A stretch of DNA of 64,000 nt from Lucinisca nassula. Taxonomy: Eukaryota > Mollusca > Bivalvia > Lucinida > Lucinidae. The position numbers and the translations under genes are program-made. Where the stretch lies: assembly GCA_963580285.1 (NCBI GenBank), contig OY757010.1, positions 72,444,738 to 72,508,737 on the forward strand, given 5' to 3'. The number at the start of each line of letters is the position of its first letter. Positions within the stretch are counted from its first letter, which is position 1. Under the pieces are notes generated by a model. It saw only the letters and a program-made list of their open reading frames with translations. It was not told the origin of the DNA and searched no databases. This document shows, piece by piece, positions 1 through 11,587 of the stretch.

Positions 1-523
1 TTCACCCTAATGGTCAAGTTTATTTCTCAAGACCTATAAGAGCTTTATTAATGATACTTGGTACAAACTTGTATCTGGGTATGGTAACTTAAATGCAAGC
101 ATCCATATTTGACCTTGACCTATATTTCATGGTTCACTGACTTTGTAAAATATTGCGACCACCCTAGCATTCATCCTAATGGTCAAGTTTATTTCTCAAG
201 AACTATAAGAGCTTCATTAATGATATTTGGTGCAAACTTGAATCTGGGGATTGCAACTTAAATGCAAGCATCCATATTTGACCTTGACCTAAATTTCATG
301 GTTCACTGATTTTGTAAAATATTGCGACCACCCTAGCGTTCACCCTAATGGTTAAGTTCATTTCTCAAGAATTATTAGAGCTTCATTAATGATACTTAGT
401 ACAAGCTTGCATTTGAGAATGGAATCTTTTGTGCAAGCATCTATGTTTGACCTTGACCTACATATCATGGCTCGATGACTTTGCACCCCCACAGGCGCGA
501 CATAGCCTTCGGCGGAATTCTTG
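1..523 (+). repeat. T4 tandem-repeat element, 3' part (pearl/Helentron-associated type)
   Basis: Three units of about 170 bp begin near 1, 171 and 340 with TTCAYCCTAATGGTYAAGTT. The array ends in a small hairpin (GCCTTCGGC) followed by GGAATTCTTG and then TT, the 3' end layout shared by other families here. The 5' end is outside the window. Reverse fragments of the same unit lie at about 44700-44850, 54790-54990 and 56270-56350. Assignment to Helentron-associated elements is inferred from architecture. Confidence 0.7.
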
Positions 524-646
524 TTCACCATTTGAGTCACATCATGAGAAATCCTCCTTTTGTCATATGCAAGCAACAATGTTGCTGATTAGCCTGCTCA
601 TCTTCTTAATGTTAACAGCACCATTGTTTAAACCCCCTGGGAACGG

Positions 647-893
647 GCCTCCGTGGCCTAATGGATAAGAGCGCTGACTCTTAGTCATTAGGTCTCTCAC
701 CGCCGTGGGTTCGAGCCTCGCTCGGGTCACGTGTGAGACGCCAAGTTCTGCAACGGAAGGTCAGGTGGTTTTTCTCCGGGTACTCCGGTTTTCGCCCACC
801 TATGATTAACGATCGGCTCGATATGAGTGAAATAATCTTGAAAGGGCCGGAAAACCCAACCCCCCCCCCCCCCAAAAAAAATAAACCCCCTGG
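647..893 (+). mobile_element. tRNA-derived SINE
   Basis: The head has an A-box-like TGGCCTAATGG (654-664) and a B-box-like GGTTCGAGCCT (708-718), as in RNA polymerase III promoters. A conserved body follows (GAGACGCCAAGTTCTGCAA, TTCTCCGGGTACTCCGG, ATATGAGTGAAATAATCTTG). The acceptor stem does not close, so this is a SINE head and not a functional tRNA gene. The body recurs at 22740-22905 and 58200-58330 on +, and the whole element at 23108-23276 on -. A poly-C/poly-A run ends it. Confidence 0.75.
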
Positions 894-894
894 G

Positions 895-1127
895 GTCAGT
901 TGTTCAAAACTAATGACGTTAGTTTCCATTTCGTTAAAATTTTGTTCACTTAATATGGCAAATTTGCTAATATTTTTGCTGGAAAAATGTGAGCAGCTTT
1001 TGCATCTGCAAAAGCTGCTCACATTTTTTCAGCAAAAATAACAAAATTTTAGATATTGTACTTGCTAGAACAATTAACATTGTGACCACTAACGAGCTCG
1101 TTAAGCTAACTAGGCTTTAAAAAACTG
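895..1127. mobile_element. Hairpin MITE with a 60-bp central palindrome
   Basis: The ends are imperfect inverted repeats (TTGTTCAAAACTAATGACG and its partner GGCTTTAAAAAACTGG). The centre (975-1037) is a nearly perfect palindrome around GAGCAGCTTTTGCA. A second copy at 12351-12540 keeps the ends but has lost most of the left arm of the palindrome. Confidence 0.65.
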
Positions 1128-1199
1128 GCCCCAGCTGATTATTACTGGCCATCTCAAGGCGGATCTTTCGTTATTATGTCACCCCACCAAGGGTGAGGG

Positions 1200-1645
1200 G
1201 GTGCCTATTGTTTTTGGTGCAGATCTATTTTGCGTTGATGTAGCCTGTTTGAAGCACTATATCCCCTGAACCTGTTGATGGATGCTGACCAGACTTGCAT
1301 GGTTACATTAGTAGGATGTGGGGGAACAGCAGTCAGCTTTTGATGGCCTTGACCTTATTTTCAAGGGCACAGGCCCCAAAAAACTCTTCTTTTGGGGCCA
1401 AAAGTGGCTTGTCTGCACACTATTTCATGAACAAATGAATGAAATTTGGTCAGACTTGGTACAGTTGATCATTGCAGCCTACCAAAGATCTGATTAGATT
1501 TTGGTGACTTTGACCTTATTTTCAGGGGCATAAGCCCCTAAAACTGTCATGGTATTTGAAGTTACTTGGTACTATTACACGAGATTTAGTAGGTGTGTCA
1601 TGCACAGTAACCACAACTCTTAGGTGCCATGGTATTAGAGTTATT
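1200..1645 (+). repeat. T8 tandem array, left part
   Basis: Degenerate units of about 150 bp carry phrases such as ACTTGGTAC, GACCTTATTTTCA and AACCACAACTCTTAGGTGCC. The array resumes at 8872-9865, so the 7.2 kb between is a later insertion of element T2. Bases 1128-1199 show nothing I recognise. Confidence 0.6.
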
Positions 1646-1684
1646 ATGTCTCCCCCGAAAAAAAAATTTTCGGAGAGACATATT
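1646..1684 (+). repeat. 5' palindromic head of T2
   Basis: The arms ATGTCTCCCCCGAAAA and TTTTCGGAGAGACAT pair with one mismatch around an A/T loop. The same head ends the inverted copy at about 54330-54367. Equivalent but unrelated palindromes start T1, T3, T5 and T6. Confidence 0.75.
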
Positions 1685-4427
1685 GTTTTTCCCCCCGGGC
1701 GTCTGTCTGTCCCACATTCGTGTCCGCTCTGTAACTTGAAAACCGTTAGAGCTATCTTCACGAAACTTCGTATAAATATTAATCAGCATTAGACGACGTG
1801 CAGTGCGCAAGAAGTATAACTCTCGCGTTTATACTTTTTGAATTATCTCCCTTGGAAGTTTGTTGGTATGTATATATGTATGGGCAAATCGTGTCCGGTC
1901 AATAACTTTCTTATTTTTTGATGGATTTTAAAATTACTTGGCAGAAATATTAACAACCATAAGACGATGTGTGGTGGGCATGAGGCAGGTCGGTACCTCA
2001 AAGGTCAAGGTCATACTTAGAGGTCAAAGGTAAAAAAAGGGGCCTTTTTTTCGTATTTGGTCAACAACTTTCTTATTTTGAGATGGATTTTAAAATTACT
2101 TGGCATAATTATTAACAACCATAAGACGATGTGTGGTGCGTATGAGGCAGGTCGGTACCTCAAAGGTCAAGGTCATACTTAGAGGTCAAAAAAGGGGCCT
2201 TTTTTTTTTTCGTATTTGGTCAATAACTTTCTTATTTTGAGATGGATTTTAAAATTACTTGGAATAATTATTAACAACCATAAGACGATGTGTGGTGCGC
2301 ATGAGGCAGGTCAGTACCTCAAAGGTCAAGGTCATACTTAGAGGTCAAAGGTAAAAAAAGGGGCCTTTTTTTCGTATTTGGTCAATAACTTTCTAATTTT
2401 GAGATGGATTTTAAAATTACTTGGCATAATTATTAACAACCATGAGACGATGTGTGGTGCACATAGGGCAGGTCGGTACCTCAAAGGTCAAGGTCATACT
2501 TAGAGGTCAAAGGTCAAAAAGGGGGCTTTTTTTTCGTATTTGGTCAATAACTTTCTTATTTTGAGATGGATTTTGAAATCACTTGGCAGAAATGTTAACC
2601 AATATAAGGCGATGTGTTGCGCGCATGACCCAGGTTGGTACCTCAAAGGTCAAGGTCATACTTAGCGGTCAAAGGTAAAAAAAGTGGCCTTTTTTCGGGT
2701 TTTGTCAATAACTTGCTTATTTTTAAATAGAATTTGAAGTTACTTGGCAAACATGTTAACTATCATGGGACGATATGTTGCATGCAAGATTCAGTTTGGT
2801 ACCTAAAATGTCAAGGTCATACATAGAGGTCAAAGGTAAAAAAGGGGCCTTTTTTCGTGTTTGGTCAATAACTTTCTTGTTGTTAGATGGATTTTGAAAT
2901 TGCTAGGCAGAAATGTTAACCACCATGAGATGATGTGTTGCACACATGACCCAGTTTGGTACCTGTAAGGTCAAGGTCATACATAGAAGTTTAAGGTAAA
3001 AAAAGGGCCTTTTTGTGTTCTGTCAATAACTTTCTTATTATGCCCCCAACTTTGAAAAAGTTGGAGGGGCATATTGGTTCTGGTTCGTTCGTCCATCCGT
3101 TCAGTTTGATGCATAGCATAACTAAAGAACCGTGTATGCTAGGGTTTTGAAATTTCATATATGGATTCCTCATGGAAAATTAGCTGACATGTATTTTTTT
3201 TCTCGTCCGGATTATGTCCCCTTCAAGAGTTATTGCCCTTTGAAATTTTTTTAATAAAATCTTGTCAGCAAGATATCTCAAAAACTATTGGAGCTAGAGC
3301 CTTGAAAGTTTGGTGAATATATTTGTGGTGATGAGTAGATGAACTGATTAACTTTTGACAAAATTCCAAAAAATACTTTGTGAGTTATGGCCCTTTGTCA
3401 TTTTGGTAATTTGTGCCCATTGTAATGTATGCTAAAAGTGATGCATAGCATAACTTTAGAACCGTGTATGCTAGGGTTTTGAAATTTCATATATGGATTC
3501 CTCATGGAAAATTAGCTGACGCATATTTTTTTTCTCGTCCGGATTATGCCCCATTCAGGAGTTATTGCCCTTTGAAATTTTTTTAATAAAATCTTGTCAG
3601 CAAGATATCTCAAAAACTATTGGAGCTAGAGCCTTGAATGATGGTGAATAGATTGTTGGAGATGAACTGATTAACTTATGACAAAATTCTGAAAAATATT
3701 TAGTGAGTTATATCCCTTTGTCATTTTGGTTATTTGTGCCCATTGTAATGTATGCTAAAAGTGATGCATAGCAAGATATTGCCCTTTGAAATTTTTTTAA
3801 TAAAATCTTGTCAGCAAAATATCTCAAACACTATTGGAGCTAGGGCCTTGAAAGTTGTTGAGTATATTGGTGGTGATGAGTATATGAACTGATTAACTTT
3901 TGACAAAATTCCGAAAAATACTTTGCGAGTTATGGCCCTTTGTCATTTTGGTAATTTGTGCCCATTGTAATGAATGCTAAAAGTGATGCATAGTATAACT
4001 TTAAAACTGTGTATGCTATGGTTTTGAAATTTCATATATGCATTCCTAATGGAAAATAAGCTGATGCGAATTTTTTTCTCATCCGGATTATGCCCCTTTC
4101 AAGAGTTATTGCCCTTTGAATTTTTTTTAATAAAATCTTGTCGGCAAGATATCTCAAAAACTATTGGAGCTAGAGCCTTGAACGTTGGTGAACATATTGG
4201 TGGTGATGAGTCAGAGTGGATGAACTGATTAACTTTTGACAAAGTTCCGAAAAACACTTTGTTAGTAATGGCCCTTTGTCATTTTGGTAATTTGTGCCCA
4301 TTGTAATATATGCTAAAAGTGATGCATAGCATAACTTTAGAACCGTGTATGCTATGGTTTTGAAATTTCATAATATGCATTCCTGATGGAAAATTAGCTG
4401 AAAAGCATTTTTTTCTCATCTGGATTA

Positions 4428-5960
4428 CCGTATTGTGCTTAAAGATTGGGACACCCAAAGTTTTGGGACACGGTTGAAAATCTTGAAAATAATTATTTTT
4501 GACAGTCCAAAGATTTGGGACATACTAAAAATCACAAGAAAATTATGTAATTTTTCTTTCCAAAGAATTGGGACAGGTTTATTTTTACGAAAACGTAAGA
4601 AGAAAAATGCCGCACATGACGTTTTTCATTTTTCAGCTTGTCCTTTGCTTGCCAAATCTTACCGTGATGAAATGAAGATATTCAGAGCCGATTTAATCCA
4701 GTAAAAGAATTATTCATCAATATACACCGAATTGAAATTAAAGAATTACAAGCATTAGCATTTCTGATCACCTAATCAATTTATTTGTGTCTGAACATAA
4801 ATCTGGCAACGATTTTACCGATCCGTGGCCGCCATTTTTTAAATCCATATCATGTGACCGCCACGTGACCAGACATGTGGCAATCACTTGCAAATTTGCA
4901 TATTTTTATATTTTTTGTTCTGTGTTTGTTTTTTTTTTCGCCATAAATAATATTTTTTAAAAGAAAAGAGGATAATAATAATAAAAAAAACGCTGAACAA
5001 TTAATATATAAAACTACGTCCTCGGCCGATAACTTCAGGGCTAATGCAAGGTGCACTTCTCAATCCTGTTTTCTTCTGACGAACCGGAAAAATCTTGAAA
5101 CTTTTTTATCTTCATTTCAAAATTTTCCATTTTGTATGCTTGCTTATTTGTTTGTTTGATAGATTGTTTGTTGTTTTCTGCGAGGTCATTGACTGCAGGC
5201 TTTTTTCCGGCAATGTCCCGCGAAGACGGAAAAAGCCGATCGGTGATTTTTGAATTGATATAAATCGGTACCGGTAAAAAATCTTTTCTCGATACCTAAA
5301 CGGTTGTGAATAGAGGTAGATAGAAAACCAACAGTGTTCGACTTTTCCCGTCCAGCGTCTGCTATTTGGCGCCAAAACATAACCATTCAAGAGATCGCAG
5401 AAAAGTCCGTTTTTATTATGAAAATATCTTCCTTTAGATGTAGCTAATTGTCTGAGGAGCAATTAAATCATTTTCACATTGATTGTGGATTAAAATTTTA
5501 TGATTGGAGTATAAACGCCAATTAGAGACATAACTTGACCATATTTTCACACCTTATCGACACGCACCGCAGGGTGGCAATTATATGACAGGGATTAACA
5601 ATAGTGTCATACTTGAACCATAATAAATACACAGATGGTTTGTTTCTGAATTGACAGTGCAGTAATTATTGCGATTTACTTAGTGGTCTAGTTTTACTCA
5701 AAAACACTGACAGTTGTAGACGATTTTTTTTTTTTGGCGTCATAACTTGATAAGGTCCAAAGCTCAGATCAGTTAGATGTTTTCTCTTGTCGATATGCGC
5801 CAATACTTTTTGGCTTTTGCGGCGCATTGTGACTACCCCTTCGACCCCAAACCAAAGTTTTGGGACACCTAAAAATATAATTATTTTTCATCGACCTAAA
5901 TATTGGGACAGCTCAAAAAGTAATTATTTTTTTCTGTCCCAATTTTTAAGCACAATACGG
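4428..5960. mobile_element. 1.53-kb non-autonomous DNA transposon with TA target duplication
   Basis: The terminal inverted repeats begin CCGTATTGTGCTTAAA and are flanked by TA on both sides; TA is single in intact T3 units (GGATTATGCCCC). Subterminal blocks repeat ATTGGGACA and TTTTGGGACAC in inverted order on the two sides. A TA duplication fits the Tc1/mariner/pogo superfamily. No transposase is recognisable; the 116-codon ORF at 5112-5462 on - resembles nothing I know. Confidence 0.8.
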
Positions 5961-6659
5961 TATGCCCCTTTCAAGAGTTATTGCCCTTTGAAGTTTTTTT
6001 TAATAAAATCTTGTCAGCAAAATATCTCAAAAACTATTATAGCTACAGCCTTGAATGTTGGTGAATACACGTAGATTAGTGTTGATGAGTAGATGACCTG
6101 CTTAACTTTTGACAAAATTCCGAAAAATACTTTGTGAGTTATGGCCCTTTGTCATTTTGGTAATTTGTGCCCATTATAATATATGCTAAAAGTGATGCAT
6201 AGCATTACTTTAGAACTGTATATGCTATTGTTTTGAAATTTCATATATGCATTCCTGATGGAAAATAAGCTGATGCGTATTTTTTTTCTCATCCGGATTA
6301 TGCCTCTTTCAAGAGTTATTGCCCTTTGAAGTTTTTTTAATAAAATCTTACCAGCAAGAGATCTCAAAAACTATTATAGCTAGAGTCTTGAAAGTTGATG
6401 AAAAGATTGGTGGTGATGAGTAGATGACCTGATTAACTTTTGACAAAATTTGAGTTATGGCCCTTTGTCATTTTGATAATTTGTGTCTATTGTAATGTAT
6501 GCTAAAAGTGATGCATTCCATAACTTTAGAACCGTGTATGCTATGGTTTTGAAATTTCATATATGCATTCCTGATGGAAAATAAGCTGACATGTATTTTT
6601 TTTTCATCCAGATTAACTTAAGAACCATATAAGCTAGGGTTTTGAAATTTCATATAGCG

Positions 6660-7985
6660 ATGTCCGGGTGGGTGGTTGGGCGGGTGGATGGGCATTTTTT
6701 TTATTATTTGTTTGTGTTTTTTTTTTCTACATAAACACATATAAACAGGGATTATACCCCTACACAAAAGTTGATATGGGGTGGGGATATGCCATTTGTC
6801 CTGTACATACATAAATACATGCATGCATACATCGCTACCCTACTCTACCCTACCCCACGCTTCCCCACTCAAACCCACCCACCCCATCACACCACACTAC
6901 ACCCCACCCCACCCAACCCCACCATGCCCCACCCTACAACACCCCACCACACCACACCCTGCCCCACCCCCCACACACATGCATGCAGTCATGCACAAAT
7001 CCTTTGTTGACTAGGAATTTTTTTTTTCTTCATAAACACATAACACAGAAATTATACCCCTACACAAAAGTTGATAGTGGGTGGTGATATGCCATTTGTC
7101 CTGTACATACATAAATACATGCATGCATATATTCCTACCCTACCCTACCCTACCCCACACCACCCCACCCCACCCCACCACATGACACCCTACCCCACAA
7201 CACCCCACCCCACGACAACACACCTCAACCCGGCCCACTCCAATTACACATGCATGCATGCACAGACACATGCATTTACACTCAAACATGCATGCTCATA
7301 CACAATCACTCATTTATGCTTGCACACTCACATACAAACACACATGCATGCATGCGCACACACACACTGATGCTTGCATGCATACATGCAGGTACTCACA
7401 CATGCATGCATGCATGTACACAAATATGCATGCATGCACACTTATGGACTCGCACAATGTCATGCACACACACACATGCATGCACATGCAGGCATGCACA
7501 CTTATGCACTCACTATGCACACACACACACATACATAAATACATGCATGCATATATCCCTACCCTACCCCACCCCACCCCACCGACCCCACCACATGACA
7601 CCCTACCCCACAACACCCCACCCCACGACAACCCACCTCAACACGGCCCACAACACTTACACATGCATGCATGCACACACACATGCATTTACACTAAAAC
7701 ATGTATACTCATACACAATCACTCATTTATGCTTGCACACCCACATACAAATGCACATGCATGCATGCACCGACACACGCTGATGCTTGCATGCATACAT
7801 GCAGGTACTCACATATGCATGCACACTTATGGACTCACACAGGCACACCTACACATGCATGCACATGCAGGCATGCACACTTATGCACTTACACATGCAC
7901 ACATACACACACATGTATGCACATGAAGGCATGCACTCATGCATTAATGCATGCCATAAGAAAACATGCATGCACACATGCACTC
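6660..7985. repeat. Low-complexity CATGCATG / CACA / CCCCAC region, duplicated
   Basis: Blocks of T-rich spacer, then ACATACATAAATACATGCATGC, here split as ACATACATAAATAC plus ATGCATGC, then C-rich CCCTACCC and CACCCCAC, then ACATGCATGCATGCACAC recur about three times, starting near 6715, 7017 and 7525. His/Cys/Thr-rich reading frames across it are artefacts of the 2-6 base periodicity. A G-rich mirror of the same composition is at 57290-57600. Confidence 0.75.
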
Positions 7986-8015
7986 AGGAGCGTCATAGCC
8001 TTCGGCAGAATTCTT
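7986..8015 (+). repeat. Second copy of the T4-type 3' end
   Basis: CATAGCCTTCGGCAGAATTCTTG followed by TT repeats the 3' end at 497-523, here split as CATAGCCTTCGGC and AGAATTCTTG. It marks the 3' border of an element whose body is the low-complexity DNA before it. Confidence 0.55.
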
Positions 8016-8115
8016 GTTGTATGTTTTTGAGTCTTTAACAATATTTGTTGAATATTTTGCCATCTAGGGACAAGCAAAGGTTTGGGGCATTGTGTTTTAC
8101 AAACACCATTTCCAG

Positions 8116-8871
8116 TTTTTAGATGGATTTTGAAATTAATTGGCAGAAATGTTAACCACCATGAGACGATGTGTTGTGTGTATGACCCAAGTTGGTACCT
8201 AAAATGTCAAGGACAAAAGGTCAAAGGACAAAAAGGGCCTTTTTAGTGTTCAGTCAATAACTTTCTTCTTCCTGGATAGATTGTGAAATTACTTGGCAGA
8301 AATGTTAACCATCATGAGACGATGTGGTGCACGCTAGACCCAGGTCGGTACCTCCAAGTTCAAGGTCATACTAAGAGGTCAGAGGTAAAAAAAGTTTTTT
8401 TTGTGTCCAGTCATTAACTTTTTATTTCTGGATGGACTTTATAAAGTAACCATGCATAAATGTTCACCATCATTAGACCATGAGTCATGTGCAAGACCAA
8501 GGTCCATACCTCCAATGTCAAGGTCATACCTAGAGGTCAAAGGTAAAAAAGGACAGTCAATGACTTCCTTATTCTTTGATTGATTATGAAATTACTTGGC
8601 AGAAATGTTAACCATCATGAGACGATGTGTTGTACCGCAAAGGTCAAGGCCATACTTAGAGGTCAAAGGTAAAAAAGTGCTTTTTTTGTTTATGGCCAAT
8701 AACTTTTTTATTTTTCTATGAACATTTTTAAAGTTACTATGCAGAAATGTTCATCTTCATTAGATGATGTGTTGCACACAAGACCCAGCTCAATACCTCC
8801 AATGTCAAGGTTATACTTAGCAGTCAAAAACGGGGGAGACATCTGTGTTTTTGTAGAAAAACAAATTCTAG
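8116..8871 (+). repeat. T2 units, 3' part of copy 1
   Basis: Four to five diverged 150-160 bp units carry GAAATGTTAACCACCATGAGACGATG-type phrases (split: GAAATGTTAACC, ACCATGAGACGATG) and AGGTCAAAGGT. The last unit leads into the 3' hairpin and TTCTAG terminus. Confidence 0.7.
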
Positions 8872-9865
8872 TTTCCCCTGACAGTATTTCCTTGTGATCA
8901 CCTTGTGATCACTTTAAGTCCAATACCCTTTTGAGATAATTGATGGTATATGGCACAATTATACATGAAGTTGAGTAGGCATATCATGTGCAAGAACCAC
9001 AATTCTAGGTGCCATGGGATTTGAGTTATCTCCCCTGACAATATTTCATTTAGATCACCTTGTGATCATCGTAGCTCCGTCACCCTTTTAGATATGCTGA
9101 TGATACTTGGTACAATTATACATAAGGTTGAGTAGGCATGTCATGCTCAAGAACCACAACACTAGGTCTGTAACTCCAATACCCTTTGAGATGTATTGAT
9201 GATACTTGGTAAAATTAAGAAATGAATTTTATTTTTCTGCTGTTCATGAAAGTATGAACACAGTGGGTCCCATACAAAGTAAATGAACCTTGAAGGGGTT
9301 CATGTAATCCTTGCTAGCGACCTGTAATTCATACATTCATGAAAAGCATAAAGATTAAGTTTATTTTTTTTATTTACATTCTTTGCCCCTCATCACTGGG
9401 TGAATAAAAATGCTTATAAGGCAAACTTTTTTCTACAAAGAGCAGAACAGTGTTGATGTCACCAACACCCGTAGAGAACCATGGTTTAGACTGATGTCAC
9501 TTGACGTCACTGAAAATCGTGTGACCCGATGCGTTCATGGAAGTATGAACTACACTGTTTTCTATTTTACATTAGACATGACACTGGAAATGTAAATATT
9601 TATAGATAAGGTTGAGTAGGCATGCCATGAGTAAGAACCACAACTCTAGGTGCCAGGGTATTTTGGTTATCTTCCCTGACAGTGATCTCCGTAACTCCAA
9701 TACGCTTTGAGATACATTGATGGTTCTTGGTGCAATTATACCTGAGGGTGCAAGAATCACAACTCTAGGTGCCATAATATTTGTCTTAACTCCCCTGTCA
9801 GAATTTCCTTGTGATTGTGGTAACTCCAATACCCTTTTGAGATGTATTGATGGTACTTTGTTCAT
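8872..9865 (+). repeat. T8 tandem array, right part
   Basis: Units of about 150-160 bp carry CCTTGTGATCAC, AGATATGTTGATGATACTTGG-like text (split: GATGATACTTGG) and CAAGAACCACAA...CTAGGTGCCA. This continues the array cut at 1645/1646. A diverged segment at about 9210-9600 has no clear unit. Confidence 0.6.
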
Positions 9866-10330
9866 TTAGTAGGCTTTAGTCCTCACCGTTGTCTCACCTC
9901 TGTGGTTCTTTGATTTTTTGTGTTCACGGAGATGTTGCACTGATGAGTTAGGAGGCCTTCATGCGGACTGAACAAATTATTTGTCTAAATCGCGACGGAA
10001 GTAAGGGCGAGGATTGTGGCCACGTAAAATCGATTTAAGCCCCCCAGTGGAAATCTTTTCACTGACCGTTCTAAGGCGGTTCTTCTGTGGTGGTTTATTT
10101 ATGTTGTTGTTTGTTACTTACTGTGTGTATCACTTGTGTCTTTTTATTTTGGATGGCCATATGGCCATTTAGTGGGAAAGTAACTGTCCTTATGGCCTTC
10201 CTTTGTTTAGGTTTCCATTATGGTCTGGTGGCTTAATGTTTGTGTTTCTTTCCCTTTGGTGTCTTTGATGGGTGGAGTAAGTTAATTGTATTGATTCCTG
10301 ATCTTTGTTTTACTTCTACTTTGTTATGTG
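9866..10330 (+). repeat. Dispersed repeat, uninterrupted copy
   Basis: The segment includes AGGAGGCCTTCATG, CGCGACGGAAGTAAGGGCGA and TCTTTCCCTTTGGTGTC. The same sequence lies at 27880-28020 plus 28766-29090, where element T5 has split it. Class unknown. 10331-10611 shows nothing I recognise and is intron or upstream sequence of the aminotransferase gene. Confidence 0.6.
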
Positions 10331-10611
10331 TAAGAACCACAGGTTGAAACATGGTAACAAAATCAGGTAATTTAAGTAATGAAGGGCCAATAGTATACGT
10401 TTGACATTCAAATGCCTCCTGGGATTTGCCCTGTTTTTCTTGTTCTGTATAATAAGTACATTCTGTTGCAATATGACTCAGCTGTTAAGGCTTGCGATCC
10501 GAACAACAGTGTTATAAAGAGGTTGGGTGTAGTTTCATTGTTCTGTTCTTTTTGATCATAGATCGTTGGAATCAGCTTTTGACCATTCCGATCACATATA
10601 AATTCTTTCAG

Positions 10612-10801
10612 GAGACAGTGGCCTGTGGGTTAGACCATGAAATGGCAGTATTAGATAAACCCCAAGAATGCTATCTCAGGTCACTGGCAATAGAGCTTGA
10701 GCCAAAGCGTGATGCCCTGGGTAAAGTCCTGGCTGAACTGGGTATGACGCCTACGATACCTGAAGGTGGATACTTTATGCTAGCTGATATCTCAAAATTA
10801 A
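10612..10801 (+). CDS. KYAT3: Kynurenine aminotransferase (KYAT3-like), fourth-last coding exon
   Basis: This exon opens the visible part of a fold-type-I PLP aminotransferase that transaminates kynurenine to kynurenic acid and may also act as a cysteine-conjugate beta-lyase. The acceptor TTCTTTCAG precedes GAG; the donor GTAAGT follows at 10802. It encodes about 63 residues, including the motifs ELEPKRDALGKVL and IPEGGYFMLADIS, which match the small C-terminal domain of vertebrate KYAT1/KYAT3. It ends in phase 1 (one base left over), matching the next exon. The PLP-binding lysine segment and everything 5' of it are outside the window or undetected. KYAT3 rather than KYAT1 is a judgement from the text of the downstream exons. 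Confidence 0.9.
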
Positions 10802-10869
10802 GTAAGTCATTACAGTAACACAGCCATGTGCTATAATATTGCCTTTCAAAACTCAAAGCTCCTGATCAG

Positions 10870-11180
10870 GTACTATTTTTCATCCGAAAATACTGATATT
10901 TTTCTTATTTCTGCTTGAAAACATATGTTGTGGGTACTCATTAGAAGATTTCTGCTTGAAAACATACGTTGTGGGTACTCATTAGAAGATTTCTGCTTGA
11001 AAACATACGTTGTGGGTACTCATTAGAAGATTTCTGCTTGAAAACATATGTTGTGGGTACTCATTAGAAGATTTCTGCATGAAAACATATGTTGTGGGTA
11101 CTCATTAGAAGCACCTTGCCTCGGCAAGGTGCTTCTAATGAGTACCCACAACATATGTTTTCATGCAGAAATAAGAAAAA
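10870..11180. repeat. H hairpin with one arm amplified five-fold
   Basis: The left arm (TTTCTGCTTGAAAACATATG then TTGTGGGTACTCATTAGAAG) is repeated five times at an exact 41-bp step (10921, 10962, 11003, 11044, 11085). A single inverted arm follows after GCACCTTGCC/GGCAAGGTGC. It lies in intron sequence of the aminotransferase gene. Confidence 0.8.
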
Positions 11181-11244
11181 TATATGTGAATATCCCCTGT
11201 TTTGGGCTATAATACCTCAAAACCATTTTTTTTTTTTTTTTTTT

Positions 11245-11430
11245 CAGATGATCTTTTTTAATATTTTCCTTATTTCTGCTCCAAACTTAGATTGTGGGTG
11301 CTCAAAAGAAGCACCTTATTGAGGCTATTCTTAAGAGTACCAACACTATGTTTTCAAGCAACCATTGGGAAATTAATTTATACCCCTTTATAGAAAGTGG
11401 GGCTTACAGGGGTGTTCGTTACACAGGTTT
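11245..11430 (-). mobile_element. H-family MITE, degenerate copy
   Basis: It holds a diverged H hairpin (TTGTGGGTGCTC...CACCTTATTGAGG) and the side block AGTGGGGCTTACAGGGGTGTTCG typical of subfamily b (split: AGTGGGGCTTACAG, GGGTGTTCG). A T18 run lies just before it. Confidence 0.6.
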
Positions 11431-11587
11431 GTTGATGTAATGTACTAGAATTCTTGTTAGCACTTCTTTCTGTGTCTTTATAACTCAGCATTCAAACAAA
11501 CTGTCATTTTATGCAGCCAGTAAATTTAAGATTCACAAAAGCCTTTGCATCCTCATTTACCGTAATGATCCTAATAATTCGGACAAC

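Larger units (their letters stand above)
3040..8115 (+). mobile_element. T3 tandem-repeat element nested in T2 copy 1
   Basis: The start is exact: T2 sequence CTTTCTTATT is broken by ATGCCCCCAACTTTG, whose partner AAGTTGGAGGGGCAT closes the head palindrome, followed by GTTCGTTCGTCC. Long units of about 325-330 bp carry GATGCATAGCATAACT and GAGTTATGGCCCTTTGTCA. The array runs to about 6660 and is interrupted by a TIR element at 4428-5960. The 3' boundary is uncertain; T2 units resume near 8115 after low-complexity DNA and a T4-like 3' end. Confidence 0.65.
1646..8871 (+). mobile_element. T2 tandem-repeat element, copy 1, with nested insertions
   Basis: The head is a palindrome (ATGTCTCCCCCGAAAA paired with TTTTCGGAGAGACAT), then a GTCTGTCTGTCC stretch and a unique leader to about 1900. 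Units of about 162 bp follow (for example from 2052, 2211, 2373 and 2535), each with AGGTCAAGGTCAT. The 3' end is a hairpin (TGTTTTTGTAGAAAAACA) followed by AATTCTAG, then TTT. No helicase or Rep ORF is present, so it is non-autonomous. The middle is occupied by element T3 and other insertions. Related to bivalve pearl/Helentron-associated elements by architecture only. Confidence 0.75.

Noticed and set aside
647..722. Possible tRNA gene, and similar ones near 14600, 24180, 27262 and 42172
   Set aside because: Each has A/B-box-like text but is joined to a SINE body and lacks a closed acceptor stem or clean 3' end.
5112..5462. 116-codon frame on - inside the TIR element as a transposase
   Set aside because: No DDE, HTH or zinc-binding motif is visible and the frame is AT-driven.
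7250..7926. Long His/Cys/Thr-rich open frames on both strands
   Set aside because: They follow from CATGCATG and CACA periodicity; no stop codons can occur in such repeats in some frames.
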